Shown here: positions 1 through 6,087 of the stretch, piece after piece
Layout of the letters: each line of letters opens with the position of its first letter
How positions within the stretch are numbered: position 1 is the first letter of the stretch
Made by a program: the position numbers and the translations under genes
The notes under the pieces: model-generated
The model's input: only the letters and a program-made list of their open reading frames with translations
Told to the model about the DNA's origin: nothing
Database searches by the model: none
From: an uncultured Clostridia bacterium
GTDB taxonomy: Bacteria > Bacillota > Clostridia > Oscillospirales > Acutalibacteraceae
Direction: 5' to 3'
Assembly: GCA_958445555.1 (NCBI GenBank)
Contig: CAUCSW010000025.1
Coordinates: forward strand, 1-8,107
DNA: 8,107 nucleotides

Positions 1-414
1 AGATGCGAGATGATCGGATCCGATCCGCTCATCCTGCTTGACGGTTCTCACAACCCTGCCGGGGGAGCGGCGCTTGCTGATGTTCTGGCAAAGCTCAATG
101 TCAGGGGTGCGGTTATGCTGCTCGGTATGATGGCAGACAAGGATACCGACGGGTACATAAAGTCGGTCGCACCGTTTTTTGACAATGCGGTGACGGTTAC
201 CGTGCCGGGCAATCCGCGCGCGATCTCATCCGAGAAGCTTCTGCAAAAATGCAGCGGGCTCATAAAAAATGTATTTGCCGCACCCGACTGCGGAGCGGCG
301 CTTGATATGGCGTTTTCGATTTCCGAGGGAAACGCACCGATAGTCGTATGCGGGTCGCTTTACCTTGCGGGCGATATAAGGAAAGAATTATTGAAGCGGG
401 CGAAAAAAAGATAA
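1..414 (+). CDS. folC: Bifunctional folylpolyglutamate synthase / dihydrofolate synthase, C-terminal part (5' truncated by window edge)
   Basis: FolC adds glutamate to dihydropteroate or folates in an ATP-dependent Mur-ligase-type reaction in the cytoplasm. Only the last 137 residues are visible. The frame is open from base 1 (R-C-E-M-I-G...), so the ATG at 10 is internal rather than the start. The family signature of the C-terminal ligase domain is clear. Near the left edge there is an ILLDGSHNPAGG stretch, matching the FolC L-D-G-A-H-N-P motif with Ser for Ala. A LLGMMADKD stretch follows (the usual G.M.DKD), and near the end VVCGSLYLAGDIR matches the V.GSLYL.GE.R motif. The gene ends in TAA at the normal place for the family. 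A terminator lies about 100 nt downstream, which separates it from the spoIIA genes. Confidence 0.93.
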   Translation, partial: RCEMIGSDPLILLDGSHNPAGGAALADVLAKLNVRGAVMLLGMMADKDTDGYIKSVAPFFDNAVTVTVPGNPRAISSEKLLQKCSGLIKNVFAAPDCGAALDMAFSISEGNAPIVVCGSLYLAGDIRKELLKRAKKR

Positions 415-424
415 TTACGGCGGT

Positions 425-463
425 TTTTGTCATTTTGCGGCCGTGCCGCTTTTGCTGACAAAA
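425..463. repeat. Nested inverted repeat downstream of folC
   Basis: The outer arms TTTTGTCA (425-432) and TGACAAAA (456-463) are a perfect 8-bp inverted repeat. Inside it sits a second stem, GCGGC (437-441) / GCCGC (445-449), with a CGT loop, followed by TTTT. It lies 11 nt past the folC stop. It may contribute to folC transcript 3'-end formation, but it is not a classical terminator because no T-run follows the outer stem. Confidence 0.5.
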
Positions 464-489
464 GAAAATCAAAAAAATACACTCGGCGC

Positions 490-517
490 GCAGGATAAGA
501 CAAAATCCGCGCGGACA
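490..517 (+). promoter_or_regulatory. Candidate sigma-H-type promoter for spoIIA (weak)
   Basis: GCAGGATAA (490-498) fits the Bacillus sigma-H -35 consensus RnAGGAwWW at every position. A 12-nt spacer leads to GCGGACA (511-517), which keeps only the first G and A of the RnnGAAT -10 element. In Bacillus subtilis spoIIA is transcribed by sigma-H, so this is the expected kind of signal in the expected gap. The same bases also form a bulged hairpin, CGCGC(A)GGAT (487-496) / ATCCGCGCG (505-513), so the match could be incidental. Initiation here would fall inside the 5' arm of the following terminator and so remove part of its stem. Confidence 0.25.
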
Positions 518-549
518 AGCCTCTATCATTTATCGGTAGAGGCTTTTTT
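518..549 (+). terminator. Rho-independent terminator after folC
   Basis: AGCCTCTATC (518-527) pairs with GGTAGAGGCT (535-544), 10 bp with one G-U pair and a 7-nt loop. The run of T that begins at the stem's last base continues to 549. It closes the folC transcript just upstream of spoIIAA and leaves about 27 nt to the spoIIAA start. Confidence 0.8.
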
Positions 550-564
550 CTTTTCTCTAAAAAT

Positions 565-570
565 GAGGTG
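565..570 (+). promoter_or_regulatory. Ribosome binding site that sets the spoIIAA start
   Basis: GAGGTG lies 6 nt before the ATG at 577. It overlaps the in-frame GTG at 568, so that longer start is ruled out: its own Shine-Dalgarno sequence would have to lie inside the terminator T-run. Confidence 0.75.
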
Positions 571-576
571 TTGTAT

Positions 577-894
577 ATGAAACTTGAAATCGTCTACGAA
601 AAAGGAGTGCTGACAGTGATGTTGTTCGGCGAACTTGATCATCATACCGCTCTTGCCGCACGCAACGAGACCGATACGGTGATAGAAAGAGTGAAGCCGG
701 AGCGGGTGTTGCTTGACTTCGGAGGTGTCACATTTATGGATAGCTCTGGAATAGGCTTCGTTATGGGCAGATATCGCCTTGCGATGAAGCTCGGTGCCGA
801 GACAGAGGTCATAAATGCCGGCAGCGCGATATACAAGGTCATGAAACTGTCGGGACTTGAAAGAATCGTAAAGCTGACAAAGAAGGGGGCATAG
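577..894 (+). CDS. spoIIAA: SpoIIAA, anti-sigma F factor antagonist (STAS domain)
   Basis: SpoIIAA is the anti-anti-sigma factor of the forespore switch. When unphosphorylated it binds SpoIIAB and releases sigma F; SpoIIAB inactivates it by Ser phosphorylation and SpoIIE reactivates it. The 105-residue product is a single STAS domain. Residues 18-25 read GELDHHTA, as in Bacillus SpoIIAA. Residues 53-60 read FMDSSGIG, where Ser56 aligns with the phosphorylated Ser58 of B. subtilis, and a GRYR stretch follows. It is followed after 3 nt by spoIIAB, whose ribosome binding site (AAGGGGG, about 883-889) lies inside the last codons of this gene, so translation is probably coupled. The order AA-AB-sigF is the standard spoIIA operon, which makes the assignment firm. 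Confidence 0.96.
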   Translation: MKLEIVYEKGVLTVMLFGELDHHTALAARNETDTVIERVKPERVLLDFGGVTFMDSSGIGFVMGRYRLAMKLGAETEVINAGSAIYKVMKLSGLERIVKLTKKGA

Positions 895-897
895 AAT

Positions 898-1332
898 ATG
901 AAAAACGAAATGAAACTTACTGTTGATTCGCTTTCGGTCAACGAGGCATTTGTGAGGGTGGCGGTAGCTGCTTTTGTATCATCGCTTGATCCTACGATCG
1001 AGGAGATCAACGACATAAAAACCGCAGTCAGCGAGGCGGTGACAAATGCGATCGTTCACGCCTATCGGGACGCAGTGGGAAAAATATACATAACCGTATC
1101 GACCGAGGAATCCACGGTCAGGATAAGCGTAAGAGACAGAGGCTGCGGAATTGAAAACATCAAGCAGGCAATGGAACCGCTTTTCACCACCGGAGGTGAG
1201 GAGAGAGCGGGACTCGGATTTGCCGTTATGGAAAGTTTTACCGACAGACTTACCGTTCATTCAAGGGTGGGAAAAGGAACGGTCGTGACTATGATGAAGA
1301 AGATCAGGTCAAAATATGCCGGCGGCAGATGA
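898..1332 (+). CDS. spoIIAB: SpoIIAB, anti-sigma F factor and serine kinase (GHKL ATPase)
   Basis: SpoIIAB holds sigma F inactive in the ATP-bound form and phosphorylates SpoIIAA. The 144 residues (146 in B. subtilis) form one Bergerat-fold ATPase. The N-box is SEAVTNAIVHAY, with Glu46 and Asn50 at the same numbers as in B. subtilis. The G1 box is DRGCGI (80-85), and the glycine-rich G2 region is ERAGLGFAV (about 102-110), preceded by EPLFTTGG in the ATP lid. Arg20, which contacts sigma F and SpoIIAA in B. subtilis, is present in the matching N-terminal segment (NEAFVR). The start is firm because the first five residues, MKNEM, equal those of the B. subtilis protein. The 3' end overlaps sigF by 17 nt. 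Confidence 0.96.
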   Translation: MKNEMKLTVDSLSVNEAFVRVAVAAFVSSLDPTIEEINDIKTAVSEAVTNAIVHAYRDAVGKIYITVSTEESTVRISVRDRGCGIENIKQAMEPLFTTGGEERAGLGFAVMESFTDRLTVHSRVGKGTVVTMMKKIRSKYAGGR

Positions 1333-1978
1333 ACGCAACCGCTTTATAGAAAAGCATTACGGGCTGGTTCATGCCTGTTGTCATCGTTTTACGGGCAGAG
1401 GGGTTGACTATGAGGATCTTTTTCAGGCGGGCAGCGTAGGGCTTATAAAAGCAGCCGATGCGTTCGACGAAAGCCGCAATGTCTGCTTTTCTACATATGC
1501 GGTTCCTGTTATCCTCGGAGAGATCAAACGGATATTCCGTGACGGCGGCACCGTCAAAGTGGGAAGAACGCTTAAAGAGCGTTCAATAAAGATAAATGCA
1601 GCAAGGGAGAGGATGCTCAAAAAAAACGGAACAGAACCGACCGTCAGCGAACTCGCGTCTGAGCTGAAGCTCAGCGAAGAGGAGGTCATAGAAGCGATAG
1701 GTGCGGCGCAGCCCTGTTTATCACTTTCGGTACAGGGCGGAGAAGGTGAGGAGGAAACGGTCGATCTGCCTGTCGATTGTGACGAGGAAATGTTTGACCG
1801 CATAGCGATTGGAGAGATCAGGCAGTCGCTTTCCGACTCGGAGTGGCAGCTGATAGGCCTCAGATACTTTAAGGGAAAAACTCAGAACGAGACCGCAGTT
1901 ATTCTCGGTATGACCCAGGTGCAGGTATCAAGAAAGGAGCGCGCCATTCTTGCCGCTTTGAGAAAGAAGTTTGCTTAG
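1316..1978 (+). CDS. sigF: RNA polymerase sigma factor F (forespore-specific), short N-terminus
   Basis: Sigma F directs early forespore transcription after SpoIIAA frees it from SpoIIAB. The 220-residue product has region 2 at about 10-80: DLFQAGSVGLIKA, then FSTYAVPVILGEIKR, then the RDGGTVKVGR block typical of sigma F/G (FSTYAVPMIIGEI and RDDGTVKVSR in B. subtilis). Region 3 lies at about 88-130. Region 4 lies at about 165-220, with the helix-turn-helix TQNETAVILGMTQVQVSR. B. subtilis sigma F has about 255 residues and begins with a region 1.2 helix that is absent here. The start cannot move upstream, because an in-frame TGA lies at 1295-1297 and no start codon occurs between it and 1316. 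The Shine-Dalgarno is weak (AGGT, 1306-1309) and lies inside spoIIAB, so coupled translation is likely. Confidence 0.93.
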   Translation: MPAADERNRFIEKHYGLVHACCHRFTGRGVDYEDLFQAGSVGLIKAADAFDESRNVCFSTYAVPVILGEIKRIFRDGGTVKVGRTLKERSIKINAARERMLKKNGTEPTVSELASELKLSEEEVIEAIGAAQPCLSLSVQGGEGEEETVDLPVDCDEEMFDRIAIGEIRQSLSDSEWQLIGLRYFKGKTQNETAVILGMTQVQVSRKERAILAALRKKFA

Positions 1979-2161
1979 GCAAAATGTGAGGCAGACGGGA
2001 ATGCAATACGGCGGCTTTGGCTGCGACCCGGATTCGCAATGCAGCTGAGGATCGAAAAAAAGAAAAAGGATGAAACCGAAAACGCAGAAGTATGATCAAA
2101 GTCATTGTTAACCGGTGATATTGTAGATGAATAAAGATCTTCAACAGATCACTTTAATGTG

Positions 2162-2204
2162 CGGCGCGGCAAGCAGAGATGGCTGCCGCGCCGTTTTTTT
2201 TTTT
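2162..2204 (+). terminator. Strong Rho-independent terminator downstream of the spoIIA operon
   Basis: CGGCGCGGCA (2162-2171) and TGCCGCGCCG (2184-2193) form a perfect 10-bp GC-rich stem with a 12-nt loop, followed directly by 11 T (2194-2204). It lies about 180 nt after sigF. I see no well-supported gene between them, so it most likely ends the spoIIA transcript. It also isolates the following unit. Confidence 0.92.
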
Positions 2205-2357
2205 CTCTTCACCGTGAATACGGCCTCCCACGCTCGGCGGAGTAAGCATAATACCATTGTCACTTATTCGACGTCACAAGCAAGCAGGCGTCGTACCGAT
2301 CGGAGGCGCCGCTTTGTATCGGTTGACATAATAACAATAAAAAACAAATTGTGGCTA

Positions 2358-2386
2358 TTGTAAACTCAGAGTAATTTTGTTATAAT
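2358..2386 (+). promoter_or_regulatory. Sigma-A-type promoter with extended -10
   Basis: TTGTAA (2358-2363), a 17-nt spacer, then TATAAT (2381-2386) preceded by TGT, which gives a TGnTATAAT extended -10. The -10 is a perfect consensus and compensates for the 4/6 -35. Transcription would start near 2393 and leave a leader of about 125 nt before the dockerin gene. No other credible promoter lies between the upstream terminator and 2518. Confidence 0.8.
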
Positions 2387-2435
2387 TACATTTAAGCAGT
2401 GCATAACATCGGGAAAAGCGTTGACGGGATTTCCT

Positions 2436-2454
2436 AATGCAACGATTCTGCATT
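2436..2454 (+). repeat. Small hairpin in the leader of the dockerin-cohesin unit
   Basis: AATGCA (2436-2441) and TGCATT (2449-2454) form a 6-bp stem with a 7-nt loop inside the 5' untranslated region. I do not recognise a known riboswitch around it. The rest of the stretch from 1979 to 2517 holds the terminator, the promoter and no supported gene. Confidence 0.35.
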
Positions 2455-2498
2455 GCCGGTCTTTCGACAGTATTCTGACTTTTGTTAAGTATTGATAT

Positions 2499-2508
2499 AA
2501 GGAGATGA
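2499..2508 (+). promoter_or_regulatory. Ribosome binding site of the glucosaminidase gene
   Basis: AAGGAGATGA closely matches the extended anti-Shine-Dalgarno complement. The GGAG core lies 13 nt before the ATG at 2518, a longer spacing than usual. A GTG-TAA start-stop pair (2513-2518) sits between and shares its last A with the ATG. Confidence 0.6.
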
Positions 2509-2517
2509 CCGCGTGTA

Positions 2518-4764
2518 ATGAAGAAAATTTTGAGCTTGATACTTATAGCAGCAACAACTGCGGCTGTCTTTATGTACGGATTTCTTGCGGCAAATGCAGC
2601 GACCTATCCCGTAAGCGGAACGGTTGTTACATCGTCGGACAACCTTAATATGCGCAGCACGCCGTCGACAAGCTCTTTGGTCATCGCTTCTATACCCTCG
2701 GGCACGACGGTTACCGTCACCGGAGAAGCGACGGGCACTGCGGTGGGCGGCGTCACCAAATGGTACAGTATCATATACTCGGGAAAGAGCGGGTATGTGC
2801 ATTCGAATTATATTTACATAACACCCGAAACACCTGCGGACGGTGATTTCGAAAAGCAACTGACCGCACAGGGTTTCCCTGAAAGCTATAAAGTTCTGTT
2901 GAGAAAGCTGCACGCAAAGTATCCGAACTGGGAATTCACCGCGCTGCATACAAATTTGAGCTGGAACAATGTTGTTACTGCTGAGTTCGGGGGTTCAAGT
3001 CTGATAGACAAATCGGCTTCAAACTCATGGAAAACCTATGACAAAGGATTCTACAATTTCAGCACGGGAAGCTTTGTTACCTTTGACGGCGGCGCTTACC
3101 ATGCGGCGAGCGTTGAATATCTTAAATACTGTCTTGATCCGCGCAACTTCCTTGATGACACGAGCGTATTTATGTTTTTGGCCGCAAGGGGTCAAACAGG
3201 TGAAACGGAGCAGGGTGTAAAGAACATTCTTTCGGGACTTAAGTGGGCGGCAACCTATCCCGACAACGACGAAAAGGTATATATTTTTACCGACGGCAGC
3301 TATAAGATCACCTCGTCAAAGGATGATCAGGAAACGACCGAAGGCGGCTCGTCGGAATCATCCGACCCGACCTCGTCGGAAGGCAGTGTCTCGGGCGGCA
3401 CTTCAAGCGAAGCATCGTCCTCATCCTCTTCTTTCGGGACTTCCTCCGGCAGTGAGCAGGATAAGGAGATAAAGCCCGGAGATATCATTGACGGCAAGAC
3501 CGTAAAAGAAATCGTCAATGTAAACAGTTATGCGTCAGCGTTTTCCGCCGCGCAGAGGCTTACGGGAATAAGCTCATATATGCTCGCGTCGCGGCTTCGT
3601 CAGGAGCAGGGCGTTAACGGAAATCCGAGCGGCAGGGGAGAAGTGGGAGTAAGGGGCATAGCTGCGGTTGGTAGCCTCGAGGGCTACTACAATCTGTGGA
3701 ATATAAAAACATACGGTGATAATAAATATGTCCAGGGTGCACAACACGCCAAGAGCCAGGGGTGGGACACTCCGCTAAAATCCTTGATAGGCGGTTCGAA
3801 ATTCCTTGACGATAATTACTTTAAGACCGGTCAGGACACTCTGTATCTTCAGAAATTCGATGTCATTGACGGCGGCAACGGTTACTATTGGCATGAGTAT
3901 ATGACATACCTGCCGGCGCCCGTGAGCGAGGCTTCCATACTTAAGAGAGGCTTTACCTCTGAAACAATAAAAAATGCCGCGGTGTTCAAAATACCCGTTT
4001 ATACTGGTATGCCTGATTCTGCCTGTGTCAAGCCTACCGCGAGCGGAACAAATAACAACTACTTAAAATCCATAACGGTCGAGAATTATGAGCTCTCCTC
4101 GGCTTTCGATGTCTATAAATTCTCCTATGATACCGTGGTGACCGATGCGAGCGTGAGCGTTACCGCAGTGCCGTATGACAGCGGAGCAAAGGTCACGGGA
4201 GGGGGCAATATCTCATTAAATTACGGAAATAACACCGTCACACTTACCGTCACGGCATCAAACGGCAGCAAGAGGAACTACACGGTAAGCATATTCAGAA
4301 AAGAAATGGTACCCGATCCCGACGATCCGAAAATACCGATCATCACATCGGATACCTACACCGTCGGTGAATATGTCACGAGGGTGGAGCCCGGAACGAC
4401 GGCTGAGGTGTTCAAAGAAAAGTTTACGGTCGCCGACGGAACGGCAAAGCTTTTCGGCGCCGACAATACCGAAAAATCGGCAAGCAGTCTTGTCTGTACG
4501 GGTGACACCGTGGTTATTTACGATACCACAGGCACAGAGGCAATGAGGTATGCCGTTGTGATCTACGGTGATGTAAACCGCGACGGATATGTCAATTCAA
4601 TTGATCTGCTTGTCGCGCAGCGCGCAATACTCCTTATATCGGAGATAGATAAGGTGCAGACGGTTGCCGCCAACGCCAACAAGGATGCCTCATTGAATTC
4701 CATTGATTTGTTGTATATACAGATGTTTATACTCGGAAAAAGAGAAACCATACAGGGGGATTGA
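2518..4764 (+). CDS. Secreted SH3b / N-acetylglucosaminidase (peptidoglycan hydrolase) with C-terminal dockerin
   Basis: Predicted autolysin that cleaves the glycan strand of peptidoglycan at N-acetylglucosamine, acting outside the cell. Of 748 residues, 1-27 are a Sec signal peptide (KK, hydrophobic core, ANA|A cleavage). An SH3b domain follows at about 35-102 (NMRSTPS...GYVHSNYI). Residues 110-235 are the subdomain seen before the catalytic core in clostridial LytD-like glucosaminidases (FPESYK, KYPNWEF, LDPRNFLDD). A Ser-rich linker spans 264-318. The glucosaminidase core spans 337-480 (SRLRQEQG with likely catalytic Glu363, then EGYYNLWNI and DTLYLQKFD). A cadherin-like beta-sandwich lies at 510-597 and a pre-dockerin domain at 600-683. 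The type I dockerin (684-745) has two calcium loops, Asp685/Asn687/Asp689/Asp696 and Asn719/Asn721/Asp723/Asp730. A cohesin-like gene starts 3 nt after the stop. The exact substrate is inferred; the dockerin is clear. Confidence 0.9.
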   Translation: MKKILSLILIAATTAAVFMYGFLAANAATYPVSGTVVTSSDNLNMRSTPSTSSLVIASIPSGTTVTVTGEATGTAVGGVTKWYSIIYSGKSGYVHSNYIYITPETPADGDFEKQLTAQGFPESYKVLLRKLHAKYPNWEFTALHTNLSWNNVVTAEFGGSSLIDKSASNSWKTYDKGFYNFSTGSFVTFDGGAYHAASVEYLKYCLDPRNFLDDTSVFMFLAARGQTGETEQGVKNILSGLKWAATYPDNDEKVYIFTDGSYKITSSKDDQETTEGGSSESSDPTSSEGSVSGGTSSEASSSSSSFGTSSGSEQDKEIKPGDIIDGKTVKEIVNVNSYASAFSAAQRLTGISSYMLASRLRQEQGVNGNPSGRGEVGVRGIAAVGSLEGYYNLWNIKTYGDNKYVQGAQHAKSQGWDTPLKSLIGGSKFLDDNYFKTGQDTLYLQKFDVIDGGNGYYWHEYMTYLPAPVSEASILKRGFTSETIKNAAVFKIPVYTGMPDSACVKPTASGTNNNYLKSITVENYELSSAFDVYKFSYDTVVTDASVSVTAVPYDSGAKVTGGGNISLNYGNNTVTLTVTASNGSKRNYTVSIFRKEMVPDPDDPKIPIITSDTYTVGEYVTRVEPGTTAEVFKEKFTVADGTAKLFGADNTEKSASSLVCTGDTVVIYDTTGTEAMRYAVVIYGDVNRDGYVNSIDLLVAQRAILLISEIDKVQTVAANANKDASLNSIDLLYIQMFILGKRETIQGD
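4754..4760 (+). promoter_or_regulatory. Ribosome binding site of the cohesin gene, inside the upstream gene
   Basis: AGGGGGA ends 7 nt before the ATG at 4768 and lies in the last codons of the glucosaminidase gene. With only 3 nt between stop and start, the two proteins are probably translated in a coupled way at related levels. Confidence 0.75.
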
Positions 4765-4767
4765 CGA

Positions 4768-6087
4768 ATGATAAAAAAGATGATCGGTATTGTTTTTGCC
4801 GCAGTGATCGTTGCGACCGCCGTCCTTCCCGTCGCACACGCGGCACCCACCGCAACGGCTGCCATATCGGTAAGTCCGACAACGGTTACCGTCGGTGCAA
4901 ATGTCACGGTCGTTGTAAAGCTCTCTGGTTCGGTGGGTGCGATAGGAGTCGCCCATTCCGAAATTGCGTATGATGATTCGCTTTTGGACTACTCATCCTC
5001 ACAAAGCGGAGATTTTGATTCAAACGGAACGGGCGGAAAGGTCAGGATGTCCTACTTTGCGCGCGACGGAGTCGGCAAGCAGACCTTATCGCAGACGCTG
5101 ACATTCAAGAGCAAAAAGACCGGCAGCGGTACCGTGAAGGTTAAGATAACCTCAATGGCGGACGGTAATGCGTCGACGCTTACTCCGCCGAGTGATAAAA
5201 GCGCATCGGTAAATGTGCAAAACCCGCAGAAATCGTCCAACAATAACCTGTCCAAGGTCGATATCGGCGTCGCGGATTCAAGCAATAAACCGTTGAAGTA
5301 TAAACTTGCACCGAGCTTTTCTCCGTCGGTGGTCACATATACTCTCACGGTTCCTCACAATACCGATACAGTCACGATAAACGGGACGGCTGCAGACAGT
5401 AAAGCAAAGTCGAACACCACGGGCGATTACAAGATCACCGGAGAAAAGGGACAGAAAAAGGTGACCGTTACTGCGGAAAACGGGGCGGTAAAGGTATACA
5501 CATTTAACATCGTAAAAGAAAAAAATTCTTCTTCACAGGGCGGGGGGCAAACCTCTTCTTCGGGCTCAACATCCTCTTCGTCCGCTTCGTCAAACACATC
5601 GTCGGAACCCGCTCCCGCGGATGACCTGACGGTAACGGTCGACGGGAAAGAAATGAAAGTGCTGGCAGATGTTACGGGTATCAAGGCCCCGTCAGGTTTC
5701 AATGCGACAATATCGACCTTCAACGGTGTCGAAATCCCCGCTTTTGAAAGCAGCGACGGGAAGATGATCCTTGTCGCTTTGAGCGACGGAAAGGACTCGG
5801 CACTGTATATCTACCGTAGGGAAACGATAGAATTTTCACTGCCGGTGAACTATAAATACGGGGATAATGAGTATCTTCTTGACAGTGTTTTGTATTACAT
5901 AAAGCAGCCTTCGGGAAGCTCGACCTCCGAGATAGAAATAGGCGGCGTGAAGTTGTCCTCATTCATCTTCGGAGAATACGGAGAGTTTCCCCTTGTGTGG
6001 GGAGTGAGGCTCGGAGAGGGCAGCGGTCTGTATGTATACGACAACAACGAAAAAACCCTACAGAGGTATTACGGCGATACGGTCTGA
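4768..6087 (+). CDS. Secreted cohesin-like / cadherin-like domain protein, ending at an in-frame TGA
   Basis: Predicted extracellular scaffold or receptor. The 439 residues begin with a Sec signal peptide (IKK, hydrophobic stretch, AHA|A cleavage after 25). Residues 28-152 resemble a cohesin: V.VGANVTVVVKLSG, SEIAYDDSLLDY (the cohesin F.L.YDPS.L motif), then VRMSYFARDG and LSQTLTFKSKKTGSG. A cadherin-like beta-sandwich spans 160-252. A Ser-rich linker (253-285) leads to an unrecognised beta-rich domain (288-439) ending in LYVYDNNEKTLQRYYGD. Cohesins bind dockerins, and the gene just upstream encodes one, so a cognate pair is likely though unproven. The TGA at 6085-6087 is odd: the frame continues unbroken to 6420 and encodes a membrane anchor (see next entry). 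The cohesin call is by motif pattern; another bacterial Ig-like fold is the alternative. Confidence 0.82.
   Translation: MIKKMIGIVFAAVIVATAVLPVAHAAPTATAAISVSPTTVTVGANVTVVVKLSGSVGAIGVAHSEIAYDDSLLDYSSSQSGDFDSNGTGGKVRMSYFARDGVGKQTLSQTLTFKSKKTGSGTVKVKITSMADGNASTLTPPSDKSASVNVQNPQKSSNNNLSKVDIGVADSSNKPLKYKLAPSFSPSVVTYTLTVPHNTDTVTINGTAADSKAKSNTTGDYKITGEKGQKKVTVTAENGAVKVYTFNIVKEKNSSSQGGGQTSSSGSTSSSSASSNTSSEPAPADDLTVTVDGKEMKVLADVTGIKAPSGFNATISTFNGVEIPAFESSDGKMILVALSDGKDSALYIYRRETIEFSLPVNYKYGDNEYLLDSVLYYIKQPSGSSTSEIEIGGVKLSSFIFGEYGEFPLVWGVRLGEGSGLYVYDNNEKTLQRYYGDTV

Noticed and set aside
382..390. AAAGAATTA as a sigma-H -10 inside folC.
   Set aside because: It fits RnnGAATww, but no AGGA-type -35 lies 11-12 nt upstream, and the folC terminator stands between it and spoIIAA.
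2323..2328. TTGACA as a -35 element.
   Set aside because: No acceptable -10 lies 16-18 nt downstream; the TTGTAA/TATAAT pair at 2358-2386 is much better.
2127..2363. 78-codon forward frame with GGTGAT upstream.
   Set aside because: It reads straight through the terminator stem and its T-run (giving a Phe run), has no recognisable motif, and overlaps the promoter.
6085..6087. UGA reassigned to Trp in this organism.
   Set aside because: spoIIAB and the dockerin gene end in TGA at family-consistent positions, and Trp residues are encoded by TGG.
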